Shown one piece after another: positions 16,892 to 25,024 of a DNA stretch of 64,000 nucleotides. The translations under genes were made by a program, and so were the position numbers. The stretch lies in assembly GCF_018860245.1 (NCBI RefSeq), contig NZ_JAHKPD010000018.1, forward strand, positions 203,036 to 267,035. The letters are read 5' to 3'. The stretch's first letter is position 1. Every line of letters starts with the position of its first letter. The notes below the pieces were generated by a model that saw nothing but the letters and a program-made list of their open reading frames with translations, did not search any database and was not told the DNA's origin. The stretch is from Pseudotamlana agarivorans. Its GTDB lineage: Bacteria; Bacteroidota; Bacteroidia; Flavobacteriales; Flavobacteriaceae.

Positions 16892-16927
16892 AAAAAAAGG
16901 TGATCTTAGAAAAGGTCACCTTTTTTT
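16892..16927 (+). terminator. Intrinsic terminator of paralogue 2
   Basis: AAAAAGGTGA ... GGTCACCTTTTTTT, copying the terminator at 15909. Confidence 0.85.
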
Positions 16928-17196
16928 GTGAGTTTAACCAAAATTTTGGGCTTTAAAAAAAGTCCCATTTTAACGATCTGGATAGGCCAGATTAGGGAAA
17001 CACACATGTGTTTTAACAGTACTTAGGGCCAATTCATTTAAAAGGATATTCCGCCTCAGTGAAGTTTGTGTGTCTAATGGCTTAAAATCGAGAACTACGT
17101 TATGAAGGTTTAAATTGCCAAACCTAACCCGCACAGCATAGTGAAGAAATGATCGAGTTGTTGATGGATTTAAAAGGCGGCTAGATTAAAAGTTCT

Positions 17197-17241
17197 GACA
17201 TGGCATGTCGCAATAAATTCTTTTAATCGGATGTAAATTTG
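17197..17241 (+). promoter_or_regulatory. Operator-promoter module, copy 4 (no gene downstream)
   Basis: GACATGGCATGTCGCA (17197-17212), a 21-base gap, and -7 box TAAATTTG (17234-17241). No reading frame follows before two terminators and the convergent DUF349 gene. Confidence 0.6.
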
Positions 17242-17247
17242 TAGTGT

Positions 17248-17352
17248 AATTATAACAGATTACATTTTTTCATAAAGTTAGTTTAGTTTGGTTTTTAAAG
17301 ATTAATGAAGCTGCTGTAGGTGTGGTTACCTGCAGCAGTTAATCTTTTTTTA
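17248..17352 (+). ncRNA. Candidate small RNA: orphan leader with terminator hairpin
   Basis: About 105 bases from the predicted start to the end of AAAGATTAA / CTGCTGTAGGT ... ACCTGCAGCAG / TTAATCTTT, which is followed by a T run. It is closely similar to the leader of the first paralogue (15116-15215), but there is no ORF behind it. It is either a relic leader of a lost third gene copy or an independent RNA that could share targets or a regulator with that leader. Confidence 0.35.
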
Positions 17353-17402
17353 AACATATTATGAAAAATTCAAATACGCCCAAATAGATCATTATATATA
17401 GT

Positions 17403-17447
17403 AAAACCCTGTGAATATTTATATTTCACAGGGTTTTCGGTTTTTAT
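17403..17447 (+). terminator. Intrinsic terminator, near copy of 14958-14999
   Basis: AAAACCCTGTGAA ... TTCACAGGGTTTT then CGGTTTTT. It also faces the end of the DUF349 gene. The preceding bases (about 17385-17402) also resemble the stretch ahead of the first copy, so a block was duplicated. Confidence 0.8.
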
Positions 17448-17473
17448 AAAACTATTTTAAAATGCTTTTTAGA

Positions 17474-19456
17474 CTAATAAAGGTCTTTAATTTTTTTGAG
17501 TTTCGTTTTCAGCAATTCTAAAGATTCCTCGTGAATTTTGATGTTGTTATGAACTTCCTTTACAAGTGGATTATCATCTTTAACATTCGTGAAAAATTGT
17601 AAATTGTTCTCTAATTGATTAATCTGTCCTTTTACTTCATCTATTTTCTTTCTAATAAAAACACGTTCATTGTCTAAGTTTCTATTATCATCATCTGTTG
17701 CATTAAGTACCTCTAATTTGTTTTCGTACTTAATAAGCTCAGCTTCGTTTTTATCAAGGTCTAAAGTTGACAGCAATTGGTCGATACTCTTTTGGAACTT
17801 CCCATCTATATAACGTTTGTCTTGTGGTACACGTCCTAGCCCTTGCCAAGTCTTAATCTGTTCTTTTATGGCCTCAATACCTGCTTCCTTGCCTTTTGGT
17901 AATTCAAGCGTTTTTAAGCTGTTTAATAACTCATTTTTCTTGGTGTAAGCTTCAGTTTGTTCAGCGCTAGCAGCATTACGTTTAGCGTGAATTCTGTCGA
18001 AATAAAAATTACAGGCTGCTTTAAATTGTTTCCAAATTTTGTCGCTGTCTTTTCTTGGTACATGACCAATTTTCTTCCATTCACTTTGAATTTTTTTCAT
18101 CAAAGGTGTAACCGTCTCAAAATCGTCACTTGCTTTATTGTCTTCGGCAACCTGGATTAAATCTAATTTTAATTGAAGATTATTATATTGTTCTTTCTTT
18201 AAGTCTTTGTAAAAGCTATTTTTTTGTCTATTGAAGGTTCTAACGGCTTCCTTAAACTTAGCCCATGTATCTTCATTTACTTTTAAAGGGACTTTGCCAG
18301 CATTAAAGAATTCTTCGCGCAAGGCTTCAATTTGCTTTATTTTCTTTTGTAAACCACCATGAGATTTTGCTCCTTGAGCACTTACTGCTTCAATATTTGC
18401 AATGATCTCTAGCTTTTTCTCTAAGTTTTTTTCGTAAACTTTATCTATTTCTTGATAATAGCTGTGGCGTTTGTCATTAATAATTTTAGTGGCCGCTTTA
18501 AAACGTTCCCAGATAGCTTCGCGGTGCTCTAGTCCAACAGGGCCAAGCTCTTCTTTCCACATCTTGTGTAATTCTTGAAGTTCTCTAAAGGCACGCATGA
18601 CATTATCATCCTTTGATAATTCTTCAGCCCGTTCAATAATTAATAATTTTTTCTCTAAATTATGTTTAAAATCTAAGTCACGTAAATCTCTATTTAAGTG
18701 TAAAAAATCGTAAAACAATTCCACGTGGTGGTGGTAACTGTTCCAGGCATTATTATATTTATCTCGCGGAATAGGACCTGTTTTTCTCCAACGTTCTTGT
18801 AAATCTTTAAAGTGTTTGTAAGTCGTATTAATGTTTTCTTCAACATTAATTAGGCCTTTTAATTCTTCAATAATTTCAAGTTTGTCTTCAAGATTTTGCT
18901 TCAGGTTTTTTTCTAAACTCTGGTAATGGTTATTCAGTTTGGTTCTGTAAACTTTATAAGCATCTTTAAATCTTTTTTGAACAGGGGAAGCGTAGTAGAA
19001 GTCAATTTCATTACCGCCATCATTCAGGAAATCTTCCTTCTTTTCATCTATGATAGACTGTAATTTTAATTTAAATTCTGTATTGATGCTGTTCACATGC
19101 GAGCGAATAGCTTGAATTTTCTCTGTTTCTAGAAGTCTTTCTAATTCAATAGCTAAGGCTTCTAAAGACATCGAGTCGTATTCTTTTACTTCGATTTTAT
19201 GACGATCCTTATTACCTTCATCTTCAGCGTCCTCGGCGTTCGATTCGTCTATTTCGTTAAGTAATTCATCTTGATCTTCATTTGAAGACGATGCTTCTAC
19301 TTCTTTTGATTCTACATTTAGGGGGGCGTCAACAACAGGTTTTTCAGTTTCATCTACCTCATTCGATGTTGATTCTATGTTTTGATTTTTGTTTAATTCT
19401 GCCGAATTATTAGCATCAACTTCTTCTACTTTTTGTGATTTCTCGTTGTCAGACAT
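17474..19456 (-). CDS. DUF349 domain-containing protein
   Basis: 660 residues. The N-terminal 110 are acidic and low-complexity (many Glu, Asp, Asn, Ser). From about residue 140 at least five helical DUF349 repeats follow, each with a Trp-centred core such as RWRKTGPIPRDKYNNAW, MWKEELGPVGLEHREAIWERF and EWKKIGHVPRKDSDKIWKQF. The end is coiled-coil. DUF349 proteins are common in Bacteroidota and no biochemical role can be assigned from sequence. It is convergent with the repeat region and upstream of nothing on its strand. Confidence 0.92.
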   Translation of the reverse strand: MSDNEKSQKVEEVDANNSAELNKNQNIESTSNEVDETEKPVVDAPLNVESKEVEASSSNEDQDELLNEIDESNAEDAEDEGNKDRHKIEVKEYDSMSLEALAIELERLLETEKIQAIRSHVNSINTEFKLKLQSIIDEKKEDFLNDGGNEIDFYYASPVQKRFKDAYKVYRTKLNNHYQSLEKNLKQNLEDKLEIIEELKGLINVEENINTTYKHFKDLQERWRKTGPIPRDKYNNAWNSYHHHVELFYDFLHLNRDLRDLDFKHNLEKKLLIIERAEELSKDDNVMRAFRELQELHKMWKEELGPVGLEHREAIWERFKAATKIINDKRHSYYQEIDKVYEKNLEKKLEIIANIEAVSAQGAKSHGGLQKKIKQIEALREEFFNAGKVPLKVNEDTWAKFKEAVRTFNRQKNSFYKDLKKEQYNNLQLKLDLIQVAEDNKASDDFETVTPLMKKIQSEWKKIGHVPRKDSDKIWKQFKAACNFYFDRIHAKRNAASAEQTEAYTKKNELLNSLKTLELPKGKEAGIEAIKEQIKTWQGLGRVPQDKRYIDGKFQKSIDQLLSTLDLDKNEAELIKYENKLEVLNATDDDNRNLDNERVFIRKKIDEVKGQINQLENNLQFFTNVKDDNPLVKEVHNNIKIHEESLELLKTKLKKIKDLY

Positions 19457-19564
19457 TTTTAAAAATGTTAAGGTTCAAATAATTATTTTCGACTTTAAAG
19501 ATACTAACAAGTATAGTATAAACAAAGTACAAGCAATTGTTTTAACGTATTTATAAGGGTTTTA

Positions 19565-20302
19565 CTAAAGATCCCAAATAGACCAAGATTTTTCGGCTTG
19601 TAGTTTTAACATGTTTGCGCCATTGACGATTGTTGCACCGTTCTTTTTACCAGAACTTAAAAAAGTCGTTTCTTCTGGATTATAAATTAAATCAAAAAGA
19701 AGGTGTTTTTCTGTAATGCCATCATAAGGAATGTTAGGGCAATCTTTAATATCGGGGAAGGTGCCTAAAGGCGTGCAGTTTACTATGACTTCATGGTTTT
19801 TTACGTCTTCTTTTGTTAAGGTATCATAAGAAAATTGTACGTTTTTAGATAGATTTCTAGAGACATAATTACAGGTTAACCCTAGTTCTTTTAAGCTGTA
19901 AATCACTGCTTTACTTGCGCCTCCAGTACCTAAAATTAAGGCCTTTTTATGATGTGGTTTAATAAAGGGTTCAATGGTTTTTTTAAAACCATAGCAATCG
20001 GTATTGTAGCCAACTAATTTGCCTTTTTTAGTTATCCTAATGGTGTTTACCGCACCAATAGCTTTTGCTTGTTCGTTTATTTCATCGAGGTAAGGCATCA
20101 CGGCTTCTTTGTATGGAATGGTCACATTTAAACCTCTTAAACCTTCAGTATGCTTTATAATATCTTGAAACTTATTAATGTTTTCAATATCGAAATTTTC
20201 GTATGATGTATTTTCAATATGTTCTGTTTGAAATTTTTCTTTAAAGTAAGCTCTTGAAAAAGAGTATGAAATGTTTTTACCTAGAAGTCCTAATTTGTTC
20301 AT
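19565..20302 (-). CDS. aroE: Shikimate dehydrogenase
   Basis: 245 residues. Shikimate-binding N-terminus GKNISYSFSRAYF (9-21), catalytic Lys in NVTIPYKEAV (near 83), NTIRITKKGKLVGYNTDCYG (near 105-125), and the NADPH-binding loop GTGGASKAVIYSL (near 147). It reduces 3-dehydroshikimate to shikimate in aromatic amino acid synthesis. Slightly shorter than typical AroE (270), as usual for flavobacteria. It overlaps the preceding DUF368 gene by 4 bases, so it is translated in one operon. Confidence 0.95.
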   Translation of the reverse strand: MNKLGLLGKNISYSFSRAYFKEKFQTEHIENTSYENFDIENINKFQDIIKHTEGLRGLNVTIPYKEAVMPYLDEINEQAKAIGAVNTIRITKKGKLVGYNTDCYGFKKTIEPFIKPHHKKALILGTGGASKAVIYSLKELGLTCNYVSRNLSKNVQFSYDTLTKEDVKNHEVIVNCTPLGTFPDIKDCPNIPYDGITEKHLLFDLIYNPEETTFLSSGKKNGATIVNGANMLKLQAEKSWSIWDL

Positions 20303-21315
20303 GCTGTTTTTTTTGTTTTTTGTCCGTACTTCTGTAAGACTAACACAACGGCAATACCAATTATGATGTAGCTTATAGCGAAAGTCGTTTCAGTGCTTAA
20401 TTCGGGGATAAAACGTTCGTAATTATGAATTATTCTTTGTCCGCGAGAGTCTAATAATAGGTTACCACTTTCATGTGATTTAAAAATAGTTTTTTTCCAT
20501 GGCCAAACAACGCCTAAAGAACCAATAATAAATCCGATAATGGAAGACAAAGTAATGCTTTTATAATGCTGTAAAATGTAACTTAATATGTGAGAGAAGG
20601 TAACCAACCCAGTAATAGATCCTAAGGTGAAAACAACTAGTATTTTTAACATTTGCATGCGTTGTGTGTTTTCAGTAAAACTGAAATCACCTAAAATGAC
20701 TTCCGACATGGTATCGTATAATGCATTTACAGAGTCAACCAATAATAGGACATAATTCCCTAAAAGTATAAGAATAAATGATCCTGAAAATCCTGGGAGT
20801 GTCATTCCCGATACGCTAATTATTCCGCAGAAAAAAACAAACCATAAGTTACTGTTTTCTGTTGCAGGGCTTAAGAAACTTATACTTATACCTAATATTA
20901 TTCCAATGGCTAGTGATAGATATGTTTTCGTATTCCAATCGTCAAAATCTTTATGAATGTAATAAATGGAGCCAATGATCATTCCGAAGAAAACACTCCA
21001 AACATAAAGTTCATAATGGTGAATTAGGTAGTCTAAAACTTTAGAAATACTGAAATAACTTATTAGCATTCCAGTAAACAACAGACTTAAAAAGCGTCCG
21101 TTTATATAATTATAAAAACTTTTAAAGCGTCCTTTTAGTAGTAATCGAAAGGCTTTTTTATTCACTCTTTTTAAGGAGTAAATAAATTCTTCATAAAATC
21201 CAGCAACAAAGGCAACCACACCACCAGAAACTCCTGGGACTTTATTAGCTGCGCCCATACCTAATCCTTTTAGAACTAGAAAAAGTTTGTCGGTAAATGT
21301 TCGCGTGCTTTGCAT
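20299..21315 (-). CDS. DUF368 membrane protein, second of tandem pair
   Basis: 338 residues, about nine hydrophobic segments. The DUF368 signature GMGAANKVPGVSGGVVAF is near residue 17, with a second inverted-type motif SVSGMTLPGFSGSFILILLG near 175. DUF368 proteins have been linked to undecaprenyl-phosphate recycling (the PopT-type flippases). It begins one base inside the end of the first DUF368 gene. The pair is clearly paralogous. Confidence 0.9.
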   Translation of the reverse strand: MQSTRTFTDKLFLVLKGLGMGAANKVPGVSGGVVAFVAGFYEEFIYSLKRVNKKAFRLLLKGRFKSFYNYINGRFLSLLFTGMLISYFSISKVLDYLIHHYELYVWSVFFGMIIGSIYYIHKDFDDWNTKTYLSLAIGIILGISISFLSPATENSNLWFVFFCGIISVSGMTLPGFSGSFILILLGNYVLLLVDSVNALYDTMSEVILGDFSFTENTQRMQMLKILVVFTLGSITGLVTFSHILSYILQHYKSITLSSIIGFIIGSLGVVWPWKKTIFKSHESGNLLLDSRGQRIIHNYERFIPELSTETTFAISYIIIGIAVVLVLQKYGQKTKKTA

Positions 21316-22235
21316 TACTGTTTTTTCGAGCCTAATTTTTCAAGTATAAAAATAGTTAAAAAGCCTGATATCATTAAAATTACAGCAAAAAGCATATGGT
21401 TATCGCCTTCAAAATTTAAGGGAGAAATACTTTCTTGTAATATTGGCGATTTAATGCCTTTTGAGTTAGTATGCCAGGTTAAGGTGTTTTTCCAAGGCCA
21501 AACCTTGTTAAGTGAACCAAAAATGAAACCTGTTAAAACGGCTAAAGTAATGTTGTGATAATGTTTGAATAGCCATTTTAAAACGTGACTAAAACTTAAA
21601 AGACCAATAAGGGCACCAATGGCAAAAATCGCTATTTTTTTAATGTCGACATCATGAAAGGCGTCGCTTAAGGTTTTATAAGCCCCAAGAATGATGAGTA
21701 TAAAAGATCCTGAAATACCAGGGAGTATCATAGCACAAATGGCAATAGCTCCTGCTATGAATAAATACCAAGAACTTTCATTGGTTCCAAGTGAAGGTGC
21801 TTTACTAATATAAAAAGCGACACCGGCTCCTATGATTAAGGCTATAATGGTGGCCGTATTCCATTTGGTAATTTGCTTTCCAACAAAATAAATACTGGCA
21901 ACAATTAGTCCGAAAAAGAAGGACCATATTAAAACTGGATGATGAATGAGGAGGTAACTGGCTAGTTTCATAAACGTTACAAAACTGATAACAATACCAG
22001 ACATAAGCGCTACTAAAAAATTACCGTTTAATTGGGTCCAGAAATCTTTAAAACCTTTATTGAAAAGGGTTTTAAACAGGGAACCATTAATATTACTTAT
22101 GGTTGAAATTAATTCTTCATAAATTCCAGAAATGAATGCTATGGTACCGCCGGAAACACCTGGGACTGCATCGGCAGCGCCCATGGCTAACCCTTTAAAA
22201 GAAATGATTAGATAATCACTTAAACGTCTTTGCAT
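21315..22235 (-). CDS. DUF368 membrane protein, first of tandem pair
   Basis: 306 residues from ATG 22235 (MQRRLSDYLI). A frame-open ATG at 22268 is rejected because a -7 box lies within its first codons (22256-22263), and because the paralogue also begins MQ-. Motifs are GMGAADAVPGVSGGTIAF near residue 18 and ICAMILPGISGSFILIILG near 180. The family is implicated in undecaprenyl-phosphate translocation. It heads an operon with the second DUF368 gene and aroE. Confidence 0.88.
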   Translation of the reverse strand: MQRRLSDYLIISFKGLAMGAADAVPGVSGGTIAFISGIYEELISTISNINGSLFKTLFNKGFKDFWTQLNGNFLVALMSGIVISFVTFMKLASYLLIHHPVLIWSFFFGLIVASIYFVGKQITKWNTATIIALIIGAGVAFYISKAPSLGTNESSWYLFIAGAIAICAMILPGISGSFILIILGAYKTLSDAFHDVDIKKIAIFAIGALIGLLSFSHVLKWLFKHYHNITLAVLTGFIFGSLNKVWPWKNTLTWHTNSKGIKSPILQESISPLNFEGDNHMLFAVILMISGFLTIFILEKLGSKKQ

Positions 22236-22255
22236 GCTTGATTTTTTAAGAAAAC

Positions 22256-22263
22256 CAAAGGTA
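22256..22263 (-). promoter_or_regulatory. -7 box of the DUF368-DUF368-aroE operon
   Basis: TACCTTTG on the minus strand matches TAnnTTTG, about 20 bases before the ATG at 22235. It decides the start choice. Confidence 0.5.
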
Positions 22264-22285
22264 TACAAATTAATTAAACGTTTAG

Positions 22286-23674
22286 TTACAGATTTGTTTT
22301 TAGAATCTTTTTAACTAATCTTTTATTAGAAATTTTCGGAAAAAGTTCATCAATAATAAAATAGTAATCTTCGTTGTATTTAAGTCCGTTTTTTAAATGA
22401 AATGTCCCTTTGTCATTTTCATTTAACTGAAAATATAATCCGGCCAAACGGTATTCAATTTCAGCATTTTCCGGATAAAACTCAATCGCTTGTTCAAAAT
22501 TAGAAATAGCAGCTTCAGCTTCACCAAGTTTTATTAATAAGTCGCCACGAGATAACCAGGTGTTTAACTCGTAGTTACCTAATTCTAAGGTTTTTTTGTA
22601 ACCACGTTCAGCCTCTTCAAATAAACTTAATCGGTGATTAATTTGCGAGTATAATTTCCAGTAAATAACATTTTCAGCATCTATATTTATCGCTTTATTG
22701 ATATAATATAAAGCCTTTTGATAATCATGTTTCTTATTGTAAAATTTCGTTATTGCAATCCATCCTTTGTCTAACAGGGGGTCTTCATGGACGGTTCGGT
22801 CATAATATTGTAAGGCCAAATCAAGAGCACCTAATTTTTCATGACAATTACCTATGCGTAATAGAGCAAAAGAAGTAGGATCGTCTAAACCTAATGTTAT
22901 CGTGTAATTTTCAATAGCGTCTTTATAGCGTTTTAGTTTTTCTAAAACTTTACCACGCTCCAAATAAGCACCTACAAAAGTATCGTCTGATATGATTGCA
23001 AAATCATAAGCAGCTAAAGCTTTTTTGTAATCTTCTAAAAGAAAATATTGTTTTCCTAATTGATGCCAGGCCACTTCGCAGTATGGGTTTTTATCTAAAA
23101 AGAGATTTAAATAAGAAATAGCCTCTTCATGCTGTTGTAAAAATTCAAAGCAGTAAATAATGTTGTATAGCGCAGAGTAGTCGTCCAAATCTGTTTCTAG
23201 ACATTTCATGAAGTAGATTTTTGCTTCTTCAAAATGGTCTAAAAATAAATACTCCATTCCTATTAGGGAATATAAATCGACCACATCATCTGTAAGTTTT
23301 AGTGCTTGTTTAAGAACGACTATAGCCTGTTCGTGATCGTCTTTTTTAGAAAATATATTTGCCTTTTGAATATATATTTCCTCATTATTAGGATCTAAAT
23401 TATAGAGTTCACTCAGTAAGTGATCTGCTTCATCAAGCTTATCTTCAAAAACAAATATTTCAACTTTAAATAGTCTTAAGTTTGTTGAAGAAGGATGTTG
23501 GTCTAATCCTAATTTTATAGCTTTTTTTGCTAGAGCAATTTTACCTTGGTTTAGGTAATGGTGAATGATGTTTTCAAATTCTTCAGAATCAAAGAATAAA
23601 ACATGATTTGTTTTTAACATCGATTCAAACTTGGTAAGCGGCAAATTTTTGTTGTCATCATGACTAAACTCCAT
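22286..23674 (-). CDS. Tetratricopeptide repeat protein
   Basis: 462 residues from ATG 23674 (MEFSHDDNKNLPLTKFESML), the usual start of this flavobacterial family; the frame is open to 23695. About eleven TPR units are visible from residue 40, for example NEEIYIQKANIFSKKDDHEQA and VAWHQLGKQYFLLEDYKKAL. There is no signal peptide and no enzyme domain. Likely a cytoplasmic scaffold; partner unknown. The 50-base gap to the DUF368 gene suggests separate expression. Confidence 0.9.
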   Translation of the reverse strand: MEFSHDDNKNLPLTKFESMLKTNHVLFFDSEEFENIIHHYLNQGKIALAKKAIKLGLDQHPSSTNLRLFKVEIFVFEDKLDEADHLLSELYNLDPNNEEIYIQKANIFSKKDDHEQAIVVLKQALKLTDDVVDLYSLIGMEYLFLDHFEEAKIYFMKCLETDLDDYSALYNIIYCFEFLQQHEEAISYLNLFLDKNPYCEVAWHQLGKQYFLLEDYKKALAAYDFAIISDDTFVGAYLERGKVLEKLKRYKDAIENYTITLGLDDPTSFALLRIGNCHEKLGALDLALQYYDRTVHEDPLLDKGWIAITKFYNKKHDYQKALYYINKAINIDAENVIYWKLYSQINHRLSLFEEAERGYKKTLELGNYELNTWLSRGDLLIKLGEAEAAISNFEQAIEFYPENAEIEYRLAGLYFQLNENDKGTFHLKNGLKYNEDYYFIIDELFPKISNKRLVKKILKTNL

Positions 23675-23830
23675 AAGCACATTTGTGAGGTTCAACTTTA
23701 TTAAAGTTACTATTCTATTTAAAGGTTGGTCGTAAAACGACTAAATGTTTTCAACAAAGTAATCAACAAAAGTAGTGTTTTGTCGGGTGTTTGTTTGTTT
23801 TTGATTGATAATCAAATGGTTAAGTTTTTG

Positions 23831-25015
23831 TTAATCGTCAAGAAATGCGTCAAGAATCCTTAAAATAATGAGACAACCTTCGGTGATTTCACTATTTGAG
23901 ATGGTTAATGGCGGGGTTATTCTTACTGCTTTAGGCTCAAATAAGAGCCAGAATAAAATTAAACCTTGGTCTTGTGCGGTTAATATGAGTTGGTTTACTT
24001 TTTCTGAATCTGGTAATATTAGGGCTAACATTAAACCTTTTCCTCGAATTTCTATGATTAATGGGTGAACCAGAAGCTTTCTAAAAAGCATTTCTTTTTC
24101 TAAGGCTTGTTGCATTAAATGAGTTTCGGTAATTTCTTTTAATGTTGCTAACGCTGAAGCGGCTATAACAGGATGACCGCCGAAGGTCGTGATATGGCCA
24201 AGTTTGGGGTTGTCCTGTAATACATCCATTAGTGCGCTAGAGGCTGTAAAAGCACCAATTGGCATCCCGCCACCAAGTCCTTTGCCCGTTACAATAATAT
24301 CGGGAATACAATTGTAGTTTTCAAATCCGAAAAGTTTCCCTGTTCTGCCTATACCTGGTTGTATTTCGTCTAAAATTAAAAGCGCGCCAACTTTAGTACA
24401 CTGCGCTTTAACTTTTGTTAAATAATCATTTGCGGGTTCTATAAAGCCAGCACCTCCTTGTATGGTTTCTAAAATTACACAAGCTGTATTTTTAGTAATT
24501 AGCTCTAAGTCGTCGTCATTATTAAAGTTAATAAAGCGAACATCTGGTAATAAGGGTCTGAACGCGCGTTTGCGCTCTTCATAGCCCATCACACTCATCG
24601 ATCCCATGGTATTTCCGTGATACGCCTTATTCGCTGCTATAATTTCACTGCGCCCTGTAGCACGCTTAGCCAGTTTTAGTGCACCTTCAATCGCCTCTGT
24701 TCCAGAGTTTGTTAGGTATGTTTTTTCAAAAGGTGCAGGTAAGTGATCTGCGATGAGTTTTGTAAGTTCCACTGCGGGTTGTTGTGCATACTCGCCATAC
24801 ACCATGACATGCATGTATTTGTCAAGCTGGGTTTTTATGGCGTCAACAACTTTAGGGTGGTTATGCCCTAAGGGACAAGCAGAAACTCCAGCAATAAAAT
24901 CTAAATAACTCCTATTGTTGGTGTCAAAAATATATGAACCATGCGCATGAGAAACCTCCATCGCCAGGGGATGTGGTGAGGTTTGTGCTTGATATTTTAG
25001 AAAATCTGAAGTCAT
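23831..25015 (-). CDS. Class III aminotransferase (PLP-dependent)
   Basis: 394 residues. It has GVSACPLGHNHP (near 44), YLTNSGTEAIEGALKLAKRATG (near 100), LILDEIQPGIGRTGKLFGFE (near 212) and the PLP lysine in DIIVTGKGLGGGMPIGAF (near 240). This is the acetylornithine/ornithine-type class III fold. The exact substrate cannot be read off, although flavobacterial versions beside the OstA-like gene are usually annotated simply as aspartate aminotransferase family. It ends the OstA-like operon, with 9 bases between the two genes. Confidence 0.9.
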   Translation of the reverse strand: MTSDFLKYQAQTSPHPLAMEVSHAHGSYIFDTNNRSYLDFIAGVSACPLGHNHPKVVDAIKTQLDKYMHVMVYGEYAQQPAVELTKLIADHLPAPFEKTYLTNSGTEAIEGALKLAKRATGRSEIIAANKAYHGNTMGSMSVMGYEERKRAFRPLLPDVRFINFNNDDDLELITKNTACVILETIQGGAGFIEPANDYLTKVKAQCTKVGALLILDEIQPGIGRTGKLFGFENYNCIPDIIVTGKGLGGGMPIGAFTASSALMDVLQDNPKLGHITTFGGHPVIAASALATLKEITETHLMQQALEKEMLFRKLLVHPLIIEIRGKGLMLALILPDSEKVNQLILTAQDQGLILFWLLFEPKAVRITPPLTISNSEITEGCLIILRILDAFLDD

Positions 25016-25024
25016 GCTTTTGAT

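Noticed and set aside
14182..17241. Sigma-54 promoters
   Set aside because: The motif lacks the GG/GC pair at 12/24 spacing; the TAnnTTTG box is the normal housekeeping type.
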